From the NCBI RefSeq assembly GCF_026619415.1, contig NZ_JAOVZR010000001.1:744001-808000 (forward strand): 64,000 nucleotides of DNA, read 5' to 3'. This document shows positions 53,195 through 62,252 of the stretch, piece after piece. Source of the stretch: Hoeflea algicola. Lineage in GTDB: Bacteria > Pseudomonadota > Alphaproteobacteria > Rhizobiales > Rhizobiaceae. Every line of letters starts with the position of its first letter. Position 1 is the first letter of the stretch. The notes beneath the pieces were generated by a model. It did not search any database. It saw nothing but the letters and a program-made list of their open reading frames with translations, and had not been told where the DNA came from. A program made the position numbers and the translations under genes.

Positions 53195-54382
53195 ATGGCA
53201 ATCGAAGGTTCCACCAACAAGGCATCGCGCCGCATCCGGCTGGGTATGGTCGGCGGCGGACGCGATGCGTTCATCGGCGGTGTGCACCGCATCGCCTCGC
53301 GCATCGACGACCGCTATGAGTTGGTCGCCGGTGCATTTTCCTCCACGCCCGAGAAATCAAAGGCTTCGGCTGCCGATCTCGGTGTGGCCGAGGACCGCGC
53401 CTATGGCGATTACGTGGAAATGGCCAAGCGTGAAGCGCGGCTGAAAAACGGCATCGAAGCGGTGTCGATCGTCACACCGAACCACATGCACTTCCCAGTC
53501 GCACGCGAGTTCCTCAAGCGCGGCATCCACGTCATCTGCGACAAGCCACTGACCTCGACGCTGGCCGATGCGCGCAAGTTGGCCAAAGTGGCCGAGGCAT
53601 CGGGCGCGCTGTTCGTGCTGACCCACAACTACACCGGCTATCCGATGATGCGGCAGGCGCGCGACATGATCGCCAAGGGAGAGCTCGGCACAATCCGGCT
53701 GGTGCAGGTCGAATACGCCCAGGACTGGCTGTCGGAAAAGCTCGAGGACACAGGGCAGAAACAGGCCGGCTGGCGTACCGACCCGGCACGCTCGGGCATT
53801 GGCGGTTCGACCGGCGATATCGGTACCCACGCCTTCAACCTGGCAAGCTTTGTTTCCGGGCTGGAACTCGAATCCCTGTGCGCTGACCTCGATTCGTTCG
53901 TCGAAGGCCGTCAACTTGATGACAACGGCCATGTGCTGATGCGGTTTTCGGGCGGTGCCAAGGGCATGCTCTGGTGTTCCCAGGTGGCGCCGGGCAACGA
54001 GAACGCGCTCAAACTGCGGATCTATGGCGACAAGGGCGGACTGGAATGGGCGCAGGAAGATCCGAACTACCTTTGGTATGCGCCGCTGGGTGAACCGAAG
54101 CGGTTGCTGACCCGCAATGGTGCCGGTGCCACCGAGGCCAGCCAGCGTTTAAGCCGCATCCCCGGTGGCCATCCGGAAGGCTATCTGGAAGGCTTTGCCA
54201 ATATCTACAGCGAGGCCGCTGAAGCCATCATCGCGCACCGCGACGGCAAGCCCGCGCCCGAGGGGGTGATGTTTCCGGGCATCGAAGAGGGACTGGCGGG
54301 CGTCGCCTTCGTGACCGCGTGCGTGGAATCATCACGCCGCGACAGCGTCTGGGTCAAATTCGGCAACTATATGCGCCGCTAA
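53195..54382 (+). CDS. Gfo/Idh/MocA family oxidoreductase
   Basis: A 395-residue protein. It has an N-terminal Rossmann fold (RLGMVGGGRDAFIGGVHRIA), the CDKPLTSTLADA motif that replaces the common EKP, and a C-terminal alpha/beta domain with GGSTGDIGTHAFNLASFVSG carrying the expected Asp and His (near residues 208-212). GGGAGGAAG precedes the ATG. Family members oxidise or reduce sugar hydroxyls at C1 to C3 with NAD(P). Together with the epimerases it may process a 3-keto sugar or inositol-like compound. Confidence 0.9.
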   Translation: MAIEGSTNKASRRIRLGMVGGGRDAFIGGVHRIASRIDDRYELVAGAFSSTPEKSKASAADLGVAEDRAYGDYVEMAKREARLKNGIEAVSIVTPNHMHFPVAREFLKRGIHVICDKPLTSTLADARKLAKVAEASGALFVLTHNYTGYPMMRQARDMIAKGELGTIRLVQVEYAQDWLSEKLEDTGQKQAGWRTDPARSGIGGSTGDIGTHAFNLASFVSGLELESLCADLDSFVEGRQLDDNGHVLMRFSGGAKGMLWCSQVAPGNENALKLRIYGDKGGLEWAQEDPNYLWYAPLGEPKRLLTRNGAGATEASQRLSRIPGGHPEGYLEGFANIYSEAAEAIIAHRDGKPAPEGVMFPGIEEGLAGVAFVTACVESSRRDSVWVKFGNYMRR

Positions 54383-54390
54383 CAGGCAAC

Positions 54391-54416
54391 GGCCGCGCGG
54401 GATGTCTCGCGCGGCC
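54391..54416 (+). terminator. Terminator of the epimerase/oxidoreductase operon
   Basis: A perfect 9-bp GC stem (GGCCGCGCG/CGCGCGGCC) with an 8-base loop, 8 bases after the stop, followed by AGCATTTTG. Confidence 0.7.
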
Positions 54417-54656
54417 AGCATTTTGACCACGATTGGAGACGCCCAATACTCAGCCTAACACAGGACAAAACCTGTTCATCAAGTTGGTTGAGCCGGCGTG
54501 GACGCGCCGTCCCTGTGCCAGGTGCCGGAGGGAACGGACAGCGAGCTTCAACACCGATCGAGGCCCGTCGCGCTCGAACTGATTGACTTGGGTGACAAGC
54601 ATTACATGCACCAAATCAAAAGGAGGTCTGGATTCTCTGGTTGAGCGTGCGGTGCC

Positions 54657-54863
54657 TCAGGCTGCGGTGATATGTTTGACCGACCACATCACGGCTTCTT
54701 CGATGCGGGCCTTGGCGCGGACAACCTCGACCGATTGTCCAAGCGTGTTGAGCAAATCGATAAACTCCTGGCCACGTTCCTTGACTTCATGAACCTGCGC
54801 AGATTCATGCATGCTCAAGGAACGATACGCCATACCTACCCGATCTGTGTCGTCCAAGCTCAT
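54657..54863 (-). CDS. Small protein resembling the Acb2/Tad1 hairpin domain
   Basis: A 68-residue helical protein starting at ATG 54863 (GGAGG nine bases upstream). The layout is a short N-terminal part (DRVGMAYRSLSMHESAQVHE), a long helix (KERGQEFIDLLNTLGQSVEV) and a final helix with ARIEEAVMWSVKHITA. The final motif resembles the LEEAMMWANxxIARN ending of Acb2/Tad1-type hairpin proteins, phage cyclic-nucleotide sponges that block CBASS/Thoeris signalling. The match is by eye only, and many chromosomal relatives have no known role. No phage genes are adjacent. Confidence 0.45.
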   Translation of the reverse strand: MSLDDTDRVGMAYRSLSMHESAQVHEVKERGQEFIDLLNTLGQSVEVVRAKARIEEAVMWSVKHITAA

Positions 54864-55422
54864 GTAATTGCCTCCGTTTGGTGTTGAAAACATCTGACTT
54901 ACAAGCTTACACCTAAATGCCATCCTGTTTAGAATGCATTGGAATCCAATCTGTCAAATTTCTTGGGTGAATATTCGTGAACCATCGTGGGTCGCGAAGT
55001 ATTTCGGGATGTATCTATTCATAATAACCTGTTTTTCTCGAATAACCGGCGGAATTTCATGAAACCACCGGGTCATTTTTAAGTTCCAAGAAAGCAACAC
55101 GAAAAGCCGCGGGTTTGCTGGCATCTGTCTGCCTCCCCGCACAAAATCAAATGGTGACGGATCACTGGAAAGCGCGCTTGGAACTGGCTGCGCAGGTGCT
55201 TCACGGACAAATCCGAGCCAACGGAACTCGACTAGAAATTTCACGGATTGTCCCGGTAGGGTATTGATGATGTTTGGTTATTCAGATCCCTGGCAAAACA
55301 CCATAGCTGCAACATGCGTTCGCGACGCCGAAACCGAAATCCGGGTGATAACGGTCGTGTAAACTAACCCGCCGCTTGAAACGGCGGGTTAGTTTACACT
55401 CTGACACTCAACCCATTGAAGC
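54864..55422. other. Intergenic region with a strong hairpin
   Basis: No gene is convincingly supported. A minus-strand frame at 54954-55244 (96 codons) has no ribosome site, motif or clear codon bias. The region ends with the hairpin at 55357-55399. Confidence 0.5.
55357..55399 (-). terminator. Perfect 18-bp hairpin after mfd
   Basis: GTGTAAACTAACCCGCCG and its exact complement flank a 7-base loop. It starts 24 bases after the mfd stop on the minus strand. The A/T-rich outer arms make it a likely bidirectional intrinsic terminator. Confidence 0.75.
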
Positions 55423-58400
55423 CTAGCCCGCAAGATCTGCCAGATGGGTCATCACCACGGCCGCACCTGTCAGCCGCTTCTCCGGCGTCGGCAGATCACG
55501 GATGAACACCACGCTCTGGTCGGGCCTGATCTTGGCCAGATTGCCCTGCTTGGAAATGTGCTGCACCAGCGCACCGGGATTGGCGAATTCCTTGTTGCGG
55601 AACTGGACCACAACACCCTTCGGCCCGGCGTCAAGTTTTTCGACATTGGCCTTGCGACACAGCGCCTTGATGAAGACGATTTTGAGCAGATGCTGGACCT
55701 CGAGCGGCAGCGGTCCGAACCGGTCGATCATTTCGGCCCCAAAGCCGTCGATGTCGGCCACGTCGGTGATGTCGCCCAGCCGCCGGTAGAGCCCCAACCG
55801 CAAATGCAAATCCGGCACGTACTCTTCCGGGATCATCACCGGGGTGCCGACGGTGATCTGCGGCGACCAGCCAGTGTCGATATTGGCGTCCTCGCCGCGG
55901 ACTTCGGCCACCGCCTCCTCCAGCATGTGCTGGTAGAGTTCGAAACCGACTTCCTTGATGTGGCCGGATTGTTCTTCACCGAGCAGATTGCCGGCACCCC
56001 GAATATCAAGATCGTGGCTGGCGAGCTGGAAGCCAGCGCCCAGTGTGTCGAGCGACTGCAGCACTTTCAGACGCTTGTCGGCGGTTGCCGTCAGCATCTT
56101 GTTGACCGGCAGCGTGAACAGCGCAAACGCGCGCACCTTGGAGCGACCGACCCGGCCGCGCAACTGGTAGAGCTGGGCCAGACCGAACATGTCGGCCCGG
56201 TGCACGATCAGCGTATTGGCGGTCGGGACATCGAGACCCGATTCAACGATCGTCGTCGACAAGAGCACATCATATTGCCCGTCATAAAACGCGTTCATGA
56301 TGTCGTCGAGCTCGCCGGCAGCCATCTGGCCGTGGGCCACGGCAAACTTCAGTTCGGGGACATCAGAACGCAGGAAGGCTGCGACATCCTCGAGGTCCGC
56401 CAGGCGCGGACAGACGTAAAAACTCTGCCCGCCACGATAGTGTTCGCGCATCAGCGTTTCGCGCACCGTGACCGGATCAAACGGCGAGATGAAGGTTCGT
56501 ACCGCCATCCGGTCCACCGGTGGTGTGGTGATCAGCGAGAGTTCCCTCACCCCGGTCATCGCCAGTTGCAGGGTGCGCGGGATCGGCGTCGCCGACAGCG
56601 TCAGCACGTGCACGTCGCTTTTCAGCTCCTTCAGCCGCTCCTTGTGCTTGACCCCGAAGTGCTGCTCCTCATCGATGATCAGCAGTCCCAGATTGGCAAA
56701 GGTAATCGAGGATCCAAGCAGCGCGTGGGTGCCGACGACAATATCGGTCTTGCCCGACATCAGTTCCGCCTTGGTCAAAGCCAGCTCCTTGGCGCCGACC
56801 AGCCGCGAGGCCTGGGCGATGCGAACAGGGTAGCCGCGCAGGCGGTCGGTAAAGGTCTTGAAATGTTGCCTTGCCAACAGCGTGGTCGGCACCACCACCG
56901 CCACCTGAACCCCGTTCATGGCGGCGATGAAGGCCGCGCGCAACGCCACTTCGGTCTTGCCGAAGCCGACATCGCCGCAAATCAACCTGTCCATCGGCTG
57001 GCCGGCGGCCAGGTCGTCGCGCACGCGATCGATCGCCGCCATCTGGTCTTCGGTCTCGTCATAGGGGAAGCGGGCCGAAAATTCATCGTAAAGCCCCTCT
57101 GGTGCGGCAAGTGCGGGGGCCGCGCGCATGTGCCGCTCTGCGGCAATGCGGATCAGCCCCTCGGCCATGTCGAGCAACCGCTTTTTCAGCTTGGCCTTGC
57201 GTGACTGCCAGGCAAGGCCGCCCAGTCTGTCGAGCTGCACCTGGGCACTGTCGGAGCCGTAGCGGGTCAACAACTCGATGTTTTCGACCGGCAGGAACAG
57301 TTTGGCGTCGCTGGCGTAATGCAGTTCCAGACAGGCATGCGGCGCCCCGGCCGCCTCAATCGTGCGCAAGCCGACGAACTGGCCGATGCCGTGTTCGGCA
57401 TGCACCACGTAATCACCCTCGTCGAGCCCGGAGACTTCGGAGATGTAGTCGGCGCCGCGGCGCTTGCGCTTGGCGCGCCGCACCAGCCGGTCGCCGAGCA
57501 CATCCTGTTCGCCGATAACGACGAGATCATCAATCTCGTAGCCGCCTTCGATGGCAAGCACGGCTGCTGCGGCTTCGCCTGGCTTGAGCCGGTCCAGCTC
57601 GGCATGATTGTGGATCCGGACTACCCGCTTGAGCCCGTGCTCCTCAGTCACCTGCAGCAACCGGTCAAGCGAGCCTTCGGTCCAGGCGGTGATCAGGACC
57701 TTGTGTCCCTGTTCGCGTTTTTTGCCCACATGGTCGACCAGTTTGGCAAACAGGTTGACGCGCTCACCTTCGGGCGATTTGTCCGCTTCGGCGTCCTTGG
57801 CCCAGCGCGGGCCGGTGGCAGTGGCAAGTTCGATGACGCGGCGCGCCGCAGTCTCGGGTTCGTTGAATGGGGTGAGCCGTATGGAATTGAGCTGATCGAG
57901 CCGCGCCAGCAGATCGGGCGTTTCGAGATAGAGCTGGTCCGGTTCGATCGCCTTGTAGGGCGTCGCCTGCACGCCCCTGTCCTTTTCGATTGATTGCGCG
58001 GCAAGCCGTGCCTCGTAGTGATCGACAATCTGCGCCCGGCGCTCACTTGCGGCCTCGGCCAGCATATGGTCGCCCGATATCCGCAGTCCGGTGAGATAAT
58101 CGAACACGGTTGCCATTTCGTCATGAAACAGCGGCAGCCAATGCTCCATGCCGGGATAGCGCCGGCCTTCGGAGATCGCCACATAGAGCGCATCGTCACG
58201 GTTCGCGGCACCAAACTTGGCAAGATAATTGCGGCGAAACCGGCTGATGGTCTCGGGCTCCAGCGTCACCTCGCTCATGGCGTTGAGCGAGAATTCCTTG
58301 GCCGTTGTGGTGGTACGCTGCGAGGCCGGGTCGAAATGACGAATGCTTTCAAGCGTGTCGCCGAAGAAATCGAGCCGCACCGGTTCGTCGGCGCCGGGGA

Positions 58401-58929
58401 CGAAGACATCCAGAATACCGCCGCGGACGGCAAATTCGCCAACCTCGCGGACCGTATCCATCCGCTCGAACCCCTGTTGCGCCAGGCGTCCGGCGAGATC
58501 TTCCATTTTCAACCTGTGGCCGGCCCGCGCCGACAGCCCCAGGCTTGAAACCACAGATTTGGGCGGCACCCGTTGCAACATCGCATTGACGGTAACCAGC
58601 ACGATCGCCGGATGCGGCGCCTCGGCAAAGTGCGCGAGCGCCGAAAGTGCTGCCAGCCTGCGGGCCGAAACGTCGGCGCCCGGCGACACCCGGTCATAGG
58701 GAAGGCAATCCCAACCCGGCAGCGTCAGCACCGGGATGTTGGGCGCAAAAAACGCCAGGTTCTGCTCGAGATCGGCCATTCGCTGGCCATCCGAGATGAT
58801 ATGCGCAAGCGGTCCGGCGGCGCGCGCAATCTCGGCCAGCGCCAGCGCATCCATGCCTTGGGGTACACCCGACAGCGTGACCGGCGTCGCCGCGTTGGCG
58901 ATCTTGTCAACCGGAATGAGTGATTTCAT
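55423..58929 (-). CDS. mfd: Transcription-repair coupling factor Mfd
   Basis: A 1168-residue protein of normal length. The N-terminal UvrB-like region comes first. The RNA-polymerase-interacting CarD-type domain is near residue 500 (EGDYVVHAEHGIGQFVGL). The helicase motor has Walker A near residue 648 (GDVGFGKTEVALRAAF) and motif II IIDEEQHFGVKHKE near 751, followed by the SATPIPRTLQLAMTGVRELS and RGRVGRSKVRAFA motifs, and a C-terminal TRCF domain ends the protein. It removes stalled RNA polymerase at DNA lesions and recruits UvrA. It overlaps sdhE (ATGA). Confidence 0.97.
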   Translation of the reverse strand: MKSLIPVDKIANAATPVTLSGVPQGMDALALAEIARAAGPLAHIISDGQRMADLEQNLAFFAPNIPVLTLPGWDCLPYDRVSPGADVSARRLAALSALAHFAEAPHPAIVLVTVNAMLQRVPPKSVVSSLGLSARAGHRLKMEDLAGRLAQQGFERMDTVREVGEFAVRGGILDVFVPGADEPVRLDFFGDTLESIRHFDPASQRTTTTAKEFSLNAMSEVTLEPETISRFRRNYLAKFGAANRDDALYVAISEGRRYPGMEHWLPLFHDEMATVFDYLTGLRISGDHMLAEAASERRAQIVDHYEARLAAQSIEKDRGVQATPYKAIEPDQLYLETPDLLARLDQLNSIRLTPFNEPETAARRVIELATATGPRWAKDAEADKSPEGERVNLFAKLVDHVGKKREQGHKVLITAWTEGSLDRLLQVTEEHGLKRVVRIHNHAELDRLKPGEAAAAVLAIEGGYEIDDLVVIGEQDVLGDRLVRRAKRKRRGADYISEVSGLDEGDYVVHAEHGIGQFVGLRTIEAAGAPHACLELHYASDAKLFLPVENIELLTRYGSDSAQVQLDRLGGLAWQSRKAKLKKRLLDMAEGLIRIAAERHMRAAPALAAPEGLYDEFSARFPYDETEDQMAAIDRVRDDLAAGQPMDRLICGDVGFGKTEVALRAAFIAAMNGVQVAVVVPTTLLARQHFKTFTDRLRGYPVRIAQASRLVGAKELALTKAELMSGKTDIVVGTHALLGSSITFANLGLLIIDEEQHFGVKHKERLKELKSDVHVLTLSATPIPRTLQLAMTGVRELSLITTPPVDRMAVRTFISPFDPVTVRETLMREHYRGGQSFYVCPRLADLEDVAAFLRSDVPELKFAVAHGQMAAGELDDIMNAFYDGQYDVLLSTTIVESGLDVPTANTLIVHRADMFGLAQLYQLRGRVGRSKVRAFALFTLPVNKMLTATADKRLKVLQSLDTLGAGFQLASHDLDIRGAGNLLGEEQSGHIKEVGFELYQHMLEEAVAEVRGEDANIDTGWSPQITVGTPVMIPEEYVPDLHLRLGLYRRLGDITDVADIDGFGAEMIDRFGPLPLEVQHLLKIVFIKALCRKANVEKLDAGPKGVVVQFRNKEFANPGALVQHISKQGNLAKIRPDQSVVFIRDLPTPEKRLTGAAVVMTHLADLAG

Positions 58930-59249
58930 GATGCAGGCGCCTGCCCTTCAGTGGGGTCAACGCGCGGTTCGAAATCCGGTACATAGGCGCGCATCCGCTC
59001 AAACAGCGGTAGCCGGAACTGCTCCGGCGTCTCCGCTTCGCCAGTCACCCATTTCAGGATGTCGGCGTCTTCCTCGGCCATGATCAGTTCCAACTGGTCA
59101 AGTTCGGTCTTGTCCAGCGTACCAATCTCAGCGTCCGCGAAGCCGCCGATGACCAGATCCATTTCACGGATACCCCGGCGCCATGCCCGCACCAGGATGC
59201 GGCGACGTCTTGGATCAAGGTCGGCGCTCGAACGTGTTGTTCCGGTCAT
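58926..59249 (-). CDS. sdhE: FAD assembly factor SdhE (succinate dehydrogenase assembly factor 2 family)
   Basis: A 107-residue protein of the SdhE/DUF339 family. The conserved RRGIREMDLVIGGFADAEIG segment carries the RGxxE motif needed for flavinylation of SdhA. It is upstream of and overlaps mfd, and is divergent from recG, an arrangement common in Hyphomicrobiales. It serves the housekeeping succinate dehydrogenase. The SdhA-like protein of this window lacks the FAD-binding His and may not need it. Confidence 0.93.
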   Translation of the reverse strand: MTGTTRSSADLDPRRRRILVRAWRRGIREMDLVIGGFADAEIGTLDKTELDQLELIMAEEDADILKWVTGEAETPEQFRLPLFERMRAYVPDFEPRVDPTEGQAPAS

Positions 59250-59343
59250 GGATCAGCCTTTTTTGGTTATCCGGTTTCCATATCCTGTCGCTGCGCAATT
59301 GTCAGCCTTGCCTTTGGTTCAAAATTACCGTTCTTCTCATCCC

Positions 59344-61461
59344 ATGCGACCGCTCGATCTCGATCCCCTGTTCAAACCCGTTTCAAGCCTGCCCGGAATC
59401 GGCCCCAAACTTGCCGAAGCATTGGCGCGCGTGACCGGCCGCGACGGCCCGGACGATACCCGCGCGTTGGATCTGCTGCTGTTGCCGCCGCACGGGCTGA
59501 TCGACCGCGCCATGCGTTCGGGAATTACCGAATCTCCCGAAGGCGTTATTGCCACGCTTAAAGTTCGCGTCGATCGCCATCAACCTTCGCCGCCCGGCCG
59601 CAGATCAGCGCCCTACCGGGTCTATGTGCATGATGAGACGGGCGAATTGGCGCTGACCTTTTTCCATGCCAAGCAGGCATGGCTCGAAAAACTGTTGCCC
59701 GTGGGGGAAACCGTGCTGGTCAGCGGCAAGGTCGAATGGTTCAACGGCAGGCCTTCCATGGTTCATCCCGATCATATCGTCGGGGAGGCCGACGCCGCCA
59801 GCTTGCCGCTGATCGAGCCGGTCTATCCGCTGACCGCCGGCCTGTCGCCAAAAGTGCTATGCCGGTCGATTGAGGCCAGTCTCGATTTGTTGCCAGAGCT
59901 GCCCGAATGGGCCGATCCGCACCTGGTGACAAAGAACAATTTTCCCGGGTTTGCCGAATCTGTCAGGCACCTCCATCACCCCCAAAGCGCGCTCGATATC
60001 GAGCCGCAGACCCCTGCACGGCGGCGACTTGCCTATGACGAATTGCTGGCCGGGCAATTATCCCTGGCGTTGGTCCGCCAAACCCTGCGCAGGCTGCCGG
60101 GTCATCCGGTCAAGGCCGAAGGAAGACTGCGCCAAGCGGTGCTCGAGGCCTTGCCGTTTTCGCTGACCGGCAGCCAGCAGACCGCGGTCACGGAAATTCT
60201 TACCGACATGGCCGGCTCGGACCGCATGCTGCGCTTGCTGCAAGGTGATGTCGGCTCTGGCAAGACCGCCGTCGCCATGCTGGCCATGGCCGATGCGGTC
60301 GAGGCCGGCGGCCAGGCAGTACTGATGGCGCCAACTGAAATTCTCGCCCGGCAGCATTTTGCAACCATCGAGAAAATGGCCGAAGCAGCAGGCATCAACG
60401 TCGTGGTGCTGACGGCGCGGGCCAAGGGCCGTGAACGCACGGAATTGCTGGAGCAGATCGCCAGCGGCGCCGCGCAAATAGTCATTGGCACCCATGCGCT
60501 GTTTCAGGAATCGGTGGTTTACGCCAATCTCTCCCTCGCCGTGGTTGACGAGCAACACCGTTTCGGCGTGCATCAGCGGTTGCGGCTGACCGCCAAGGGC
60601 ACCGCACCGCACATGCTGGTGATGACCGCCACGCCGATTCCGCGCACCCTGGTGTTGTCTGCCTTTGGCGACATGGATGTTTCCAAACTGACGGAAAAAC
60701 CCGCTGGCCGGCAGCCGATCACCACGGTCACCATTCCCGGTGAGCGCATTGAGGAGATCGTGGCGCGGCTGAAAAAAGCCCTGTTAGACGGCAAGAAGGC
60801 TTACTGGATCTGCCCGCTGGTTGAGGATTCCGACGAGAGCGATCTGATGTCGGTCGAAACACGCCACGCTAGCCTCGCCGAAGCGCTTGGCCCGGAGCTG
60901 GCGCCGCTGGTGGCGCTGGTTCACGGCCGCATGAGCCCTGCTGAAAAAGACCAGGCAATGAGCGCCTTCAAGGCCGGACAGACCCGGTTGCTTGTCGCCA
61001 CAACGGTAATCGAGGTCGGGGTCGACGTCCCCGACGCCACCATCATGGTGATCGAACATGCTGAACGTTTCGGCCTTGCCCAATTGCACCAGTTGCGCGG
61101 TCGGGTCGGGCGAGGCGAAGGCGCATCAAGCTGCATCTTGCTTTACCACGGACCGCTTGGCGACACAGCAGGTGCCCGTCTGCAGGTGCTGCGCGAGACC
61201 GAGGACGGATTTCGCATAGCCGAAGAGGATCTCAAATTGCGGGGTGAAGGCGAGGTGCTCGGCACACGTCAATCCGGTCTGCCAGGCTTCAGGCTCGCCA
61301 ATCTGGCCGTTCATGCTGACCTGCTCGAAATCGCCCGCACCGACGCCCGTAACGTGCTGGAACACGATCCGACGCTCTCCGGACCCCGCGGCGACGCGCT
61401 CAGGATGTTGCTCTATCTGATGCGGCGCGACGAGGCGATCCGTTTCCTCAGAGCCGGCTGA
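59344..61461 (+). CDS. recG: ATP-dependent DNA helicase RecG
   Basis: A 705-residue helicase. ATG 59344 starts the wedge domain (PLDLDPLFKPVSSLPGIGPK). An OB-fold comes near residue 90. Walker A is near residue 300 (GDVGSGKTAVAMLAMA), motif II is DEQHRFGV near 400, and motif VI is QLHQLRGRVGRGEGASSC. A longer reading from 59059 overlaps sdhE and is not credible. RecG remodels stalled forks and branch-migrates junctions. Confidence 0.96.
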   Translation: MRPLDLDPLFKPVSSLPGIGPKLAEALARVTGRDGPDDTRALDLLLLPPHGLIDRAMRSGITESPEGVIATLKVRVDRHQPSPPGRRSAPYRVYVHDETGELALTFFHAKQAWLEKLLPVGETVLVSGKVEWFNGRPSMVHPDHIVGEADAASLPLIEPVYPLTAGLSPKVLCRSIEASLDLLPELPEWADPHLVTKNNFPGFAESVRHLHHPQSALDIEPQTPARRRLAYDELLAGQLSLALVRQTLRRLPGHPVKAEGRLRQAVLEALPFSLTGSQQTAVTEILTDMAGSDRMLRLLQGDVGSGKTAVAMLAMADAVEAGGQAVLMAPTEILARQHFATIEKMAEAAGINVVVLTARAKGRERTELLEQIASGAAQIVIGTHALFQESVVYANLSLAVVDEQHRFGVHQRLRLTAKGTAPHMLVMTATPIPRTLVLSAFGDMDVSKLTEKPAGRQPITTVTIPGERIEEIVARLKKALLDGKKAYWICPLVEDSDESDLMSVETRHASLAEALGPELAPLVALVHGRMSPAEKDQAMSAFKAGQTRLLVATTVIEVGVDVPDATIMVIEHAERFGLAQLHQLRGRVGRGEGASSCILLYHGPLGDTAGARLQVLRETEDGFRIAEEDLKLRGEGEVLGTRQSGLPGFRLANLAVHADLLEIARTDARNVLEHDPTLSGPRGDALRMLLYLMRRDEAIRFLRAG

Positions 61462-61467
61462 GCCACC

Positions 61468-62154
61468 TCAGTTGCCGGTCGATCTGGTTTCAGGCTTGGA
61501 CTTGATCGGCAGTATTTTGGGATAATCAGGCGATACGAGCCCGGCCGAAATCACCATCTTGGCCGCCTCTTCAACGCTCATGTCGAGAATCAGTACATCT
61601 TCGCTGGGCACGAACAGCAAAAAACCCGATGTCGGGTTGGGCGTGGTCGGCAGGAACACCGACATCGATTCCCCGACAGGCAGCCGTTCCCTGACTTCCC
61701 CCTTGGTTTCGGTGGCAATGAAGACGATCGACCAAAGGCCCTGGCGCGGATACTGGATCAGCCCCGCCTGCTTGAACGATCCGCTCTGCTCGGCGAGAAC
61801 CGTCTGGAAAATCTGCTTGAGGCCCTTGTAGAGGCTGCGCACCAGCGGCATCCGATCGAGCAGCATTTCGCCGACGGAAATGACGGAACGACCGACGAGA
61901 TTGGCCGTGAGGAACCCGATCAGGGTGATCAGGAACAGCGCCATCAGCAACCCGAAACCGGGAACCGTGAACGGCAGATAGTAATCCGGGTTGTAGACCA
62001 GCGGGATATAAGGTTTCACCCAGCCATCGACCCACAGGATAAACGACCAGGTGAGGTAGGCGGTAATCGCGATCGGAGCCACGATGATCATGCCGGTAAG
62101 GAAATATGTCCTCAGCCGCATTCCCGGGCCCTGCCGCTTCGGCTTCTCAATCAT
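61468..62154 (-). CDS. DUF502 family membrane protein
   Basis: A 228-residue protein with two N-terminal hydrophobic helices (GMIIVAPIAITAYLTWSFIL and VPGFGLLMALFLITLIGFLT). The DUF502 block VSVGEMLLDRMPLVRSLYKG-like (here SVGEMLLDRMPLVRSLYKGL), then FLPTTPNPTSGFLLFVPSED, is clear. ATG 62154 is preferred to a TTG at 62160. Function unknown. The family commonly sits next to recG, and the two stops here are 6 bases apart, convergent. Confidence 0.88.
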   Translation of the reverse strand: MIEKPKRQGPGMRLRTYFLTGMIIVAPIAITAYLTWSFILWVDGWVKPYIPLVYNPDYYLPFTVPGFGLLMALFLITLIGFLTANLVGRSVISVGEMLLDRMPLVRSLYKGLKQIFQTVLAEQSGSFKQAGLIQYPRQGLWSIVFIATETKGEVRERLPVGESMSVFLPTTPNPTSGFLLFVPSEDVLILDMSVEEAAKMVISAGLVSPDYPKILPIKSKPETRSTGN

Positions 62155-62252
62155 CGTCAATCATATCCCTTTGTCGCGACGCGCAAAGACGCATCCCTCG
62201 CCAATATATAGGGATCGCTTGCCGGCTTCGGCAAGCTCAGTTCGGTTTGCGC

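Noticed and set aside
54954..55244. Possible 96-codon gene on the minus strand
   Set aside because: No ribosome site and no recognisable motif; it lies in a region without coding character.
55444..57204. A 586-codon plus-strand open frame opposite mfd
   Set aside because: It is antisense to conserved Mfd sequence, rich in His, Arg and Gln, and has no domain.
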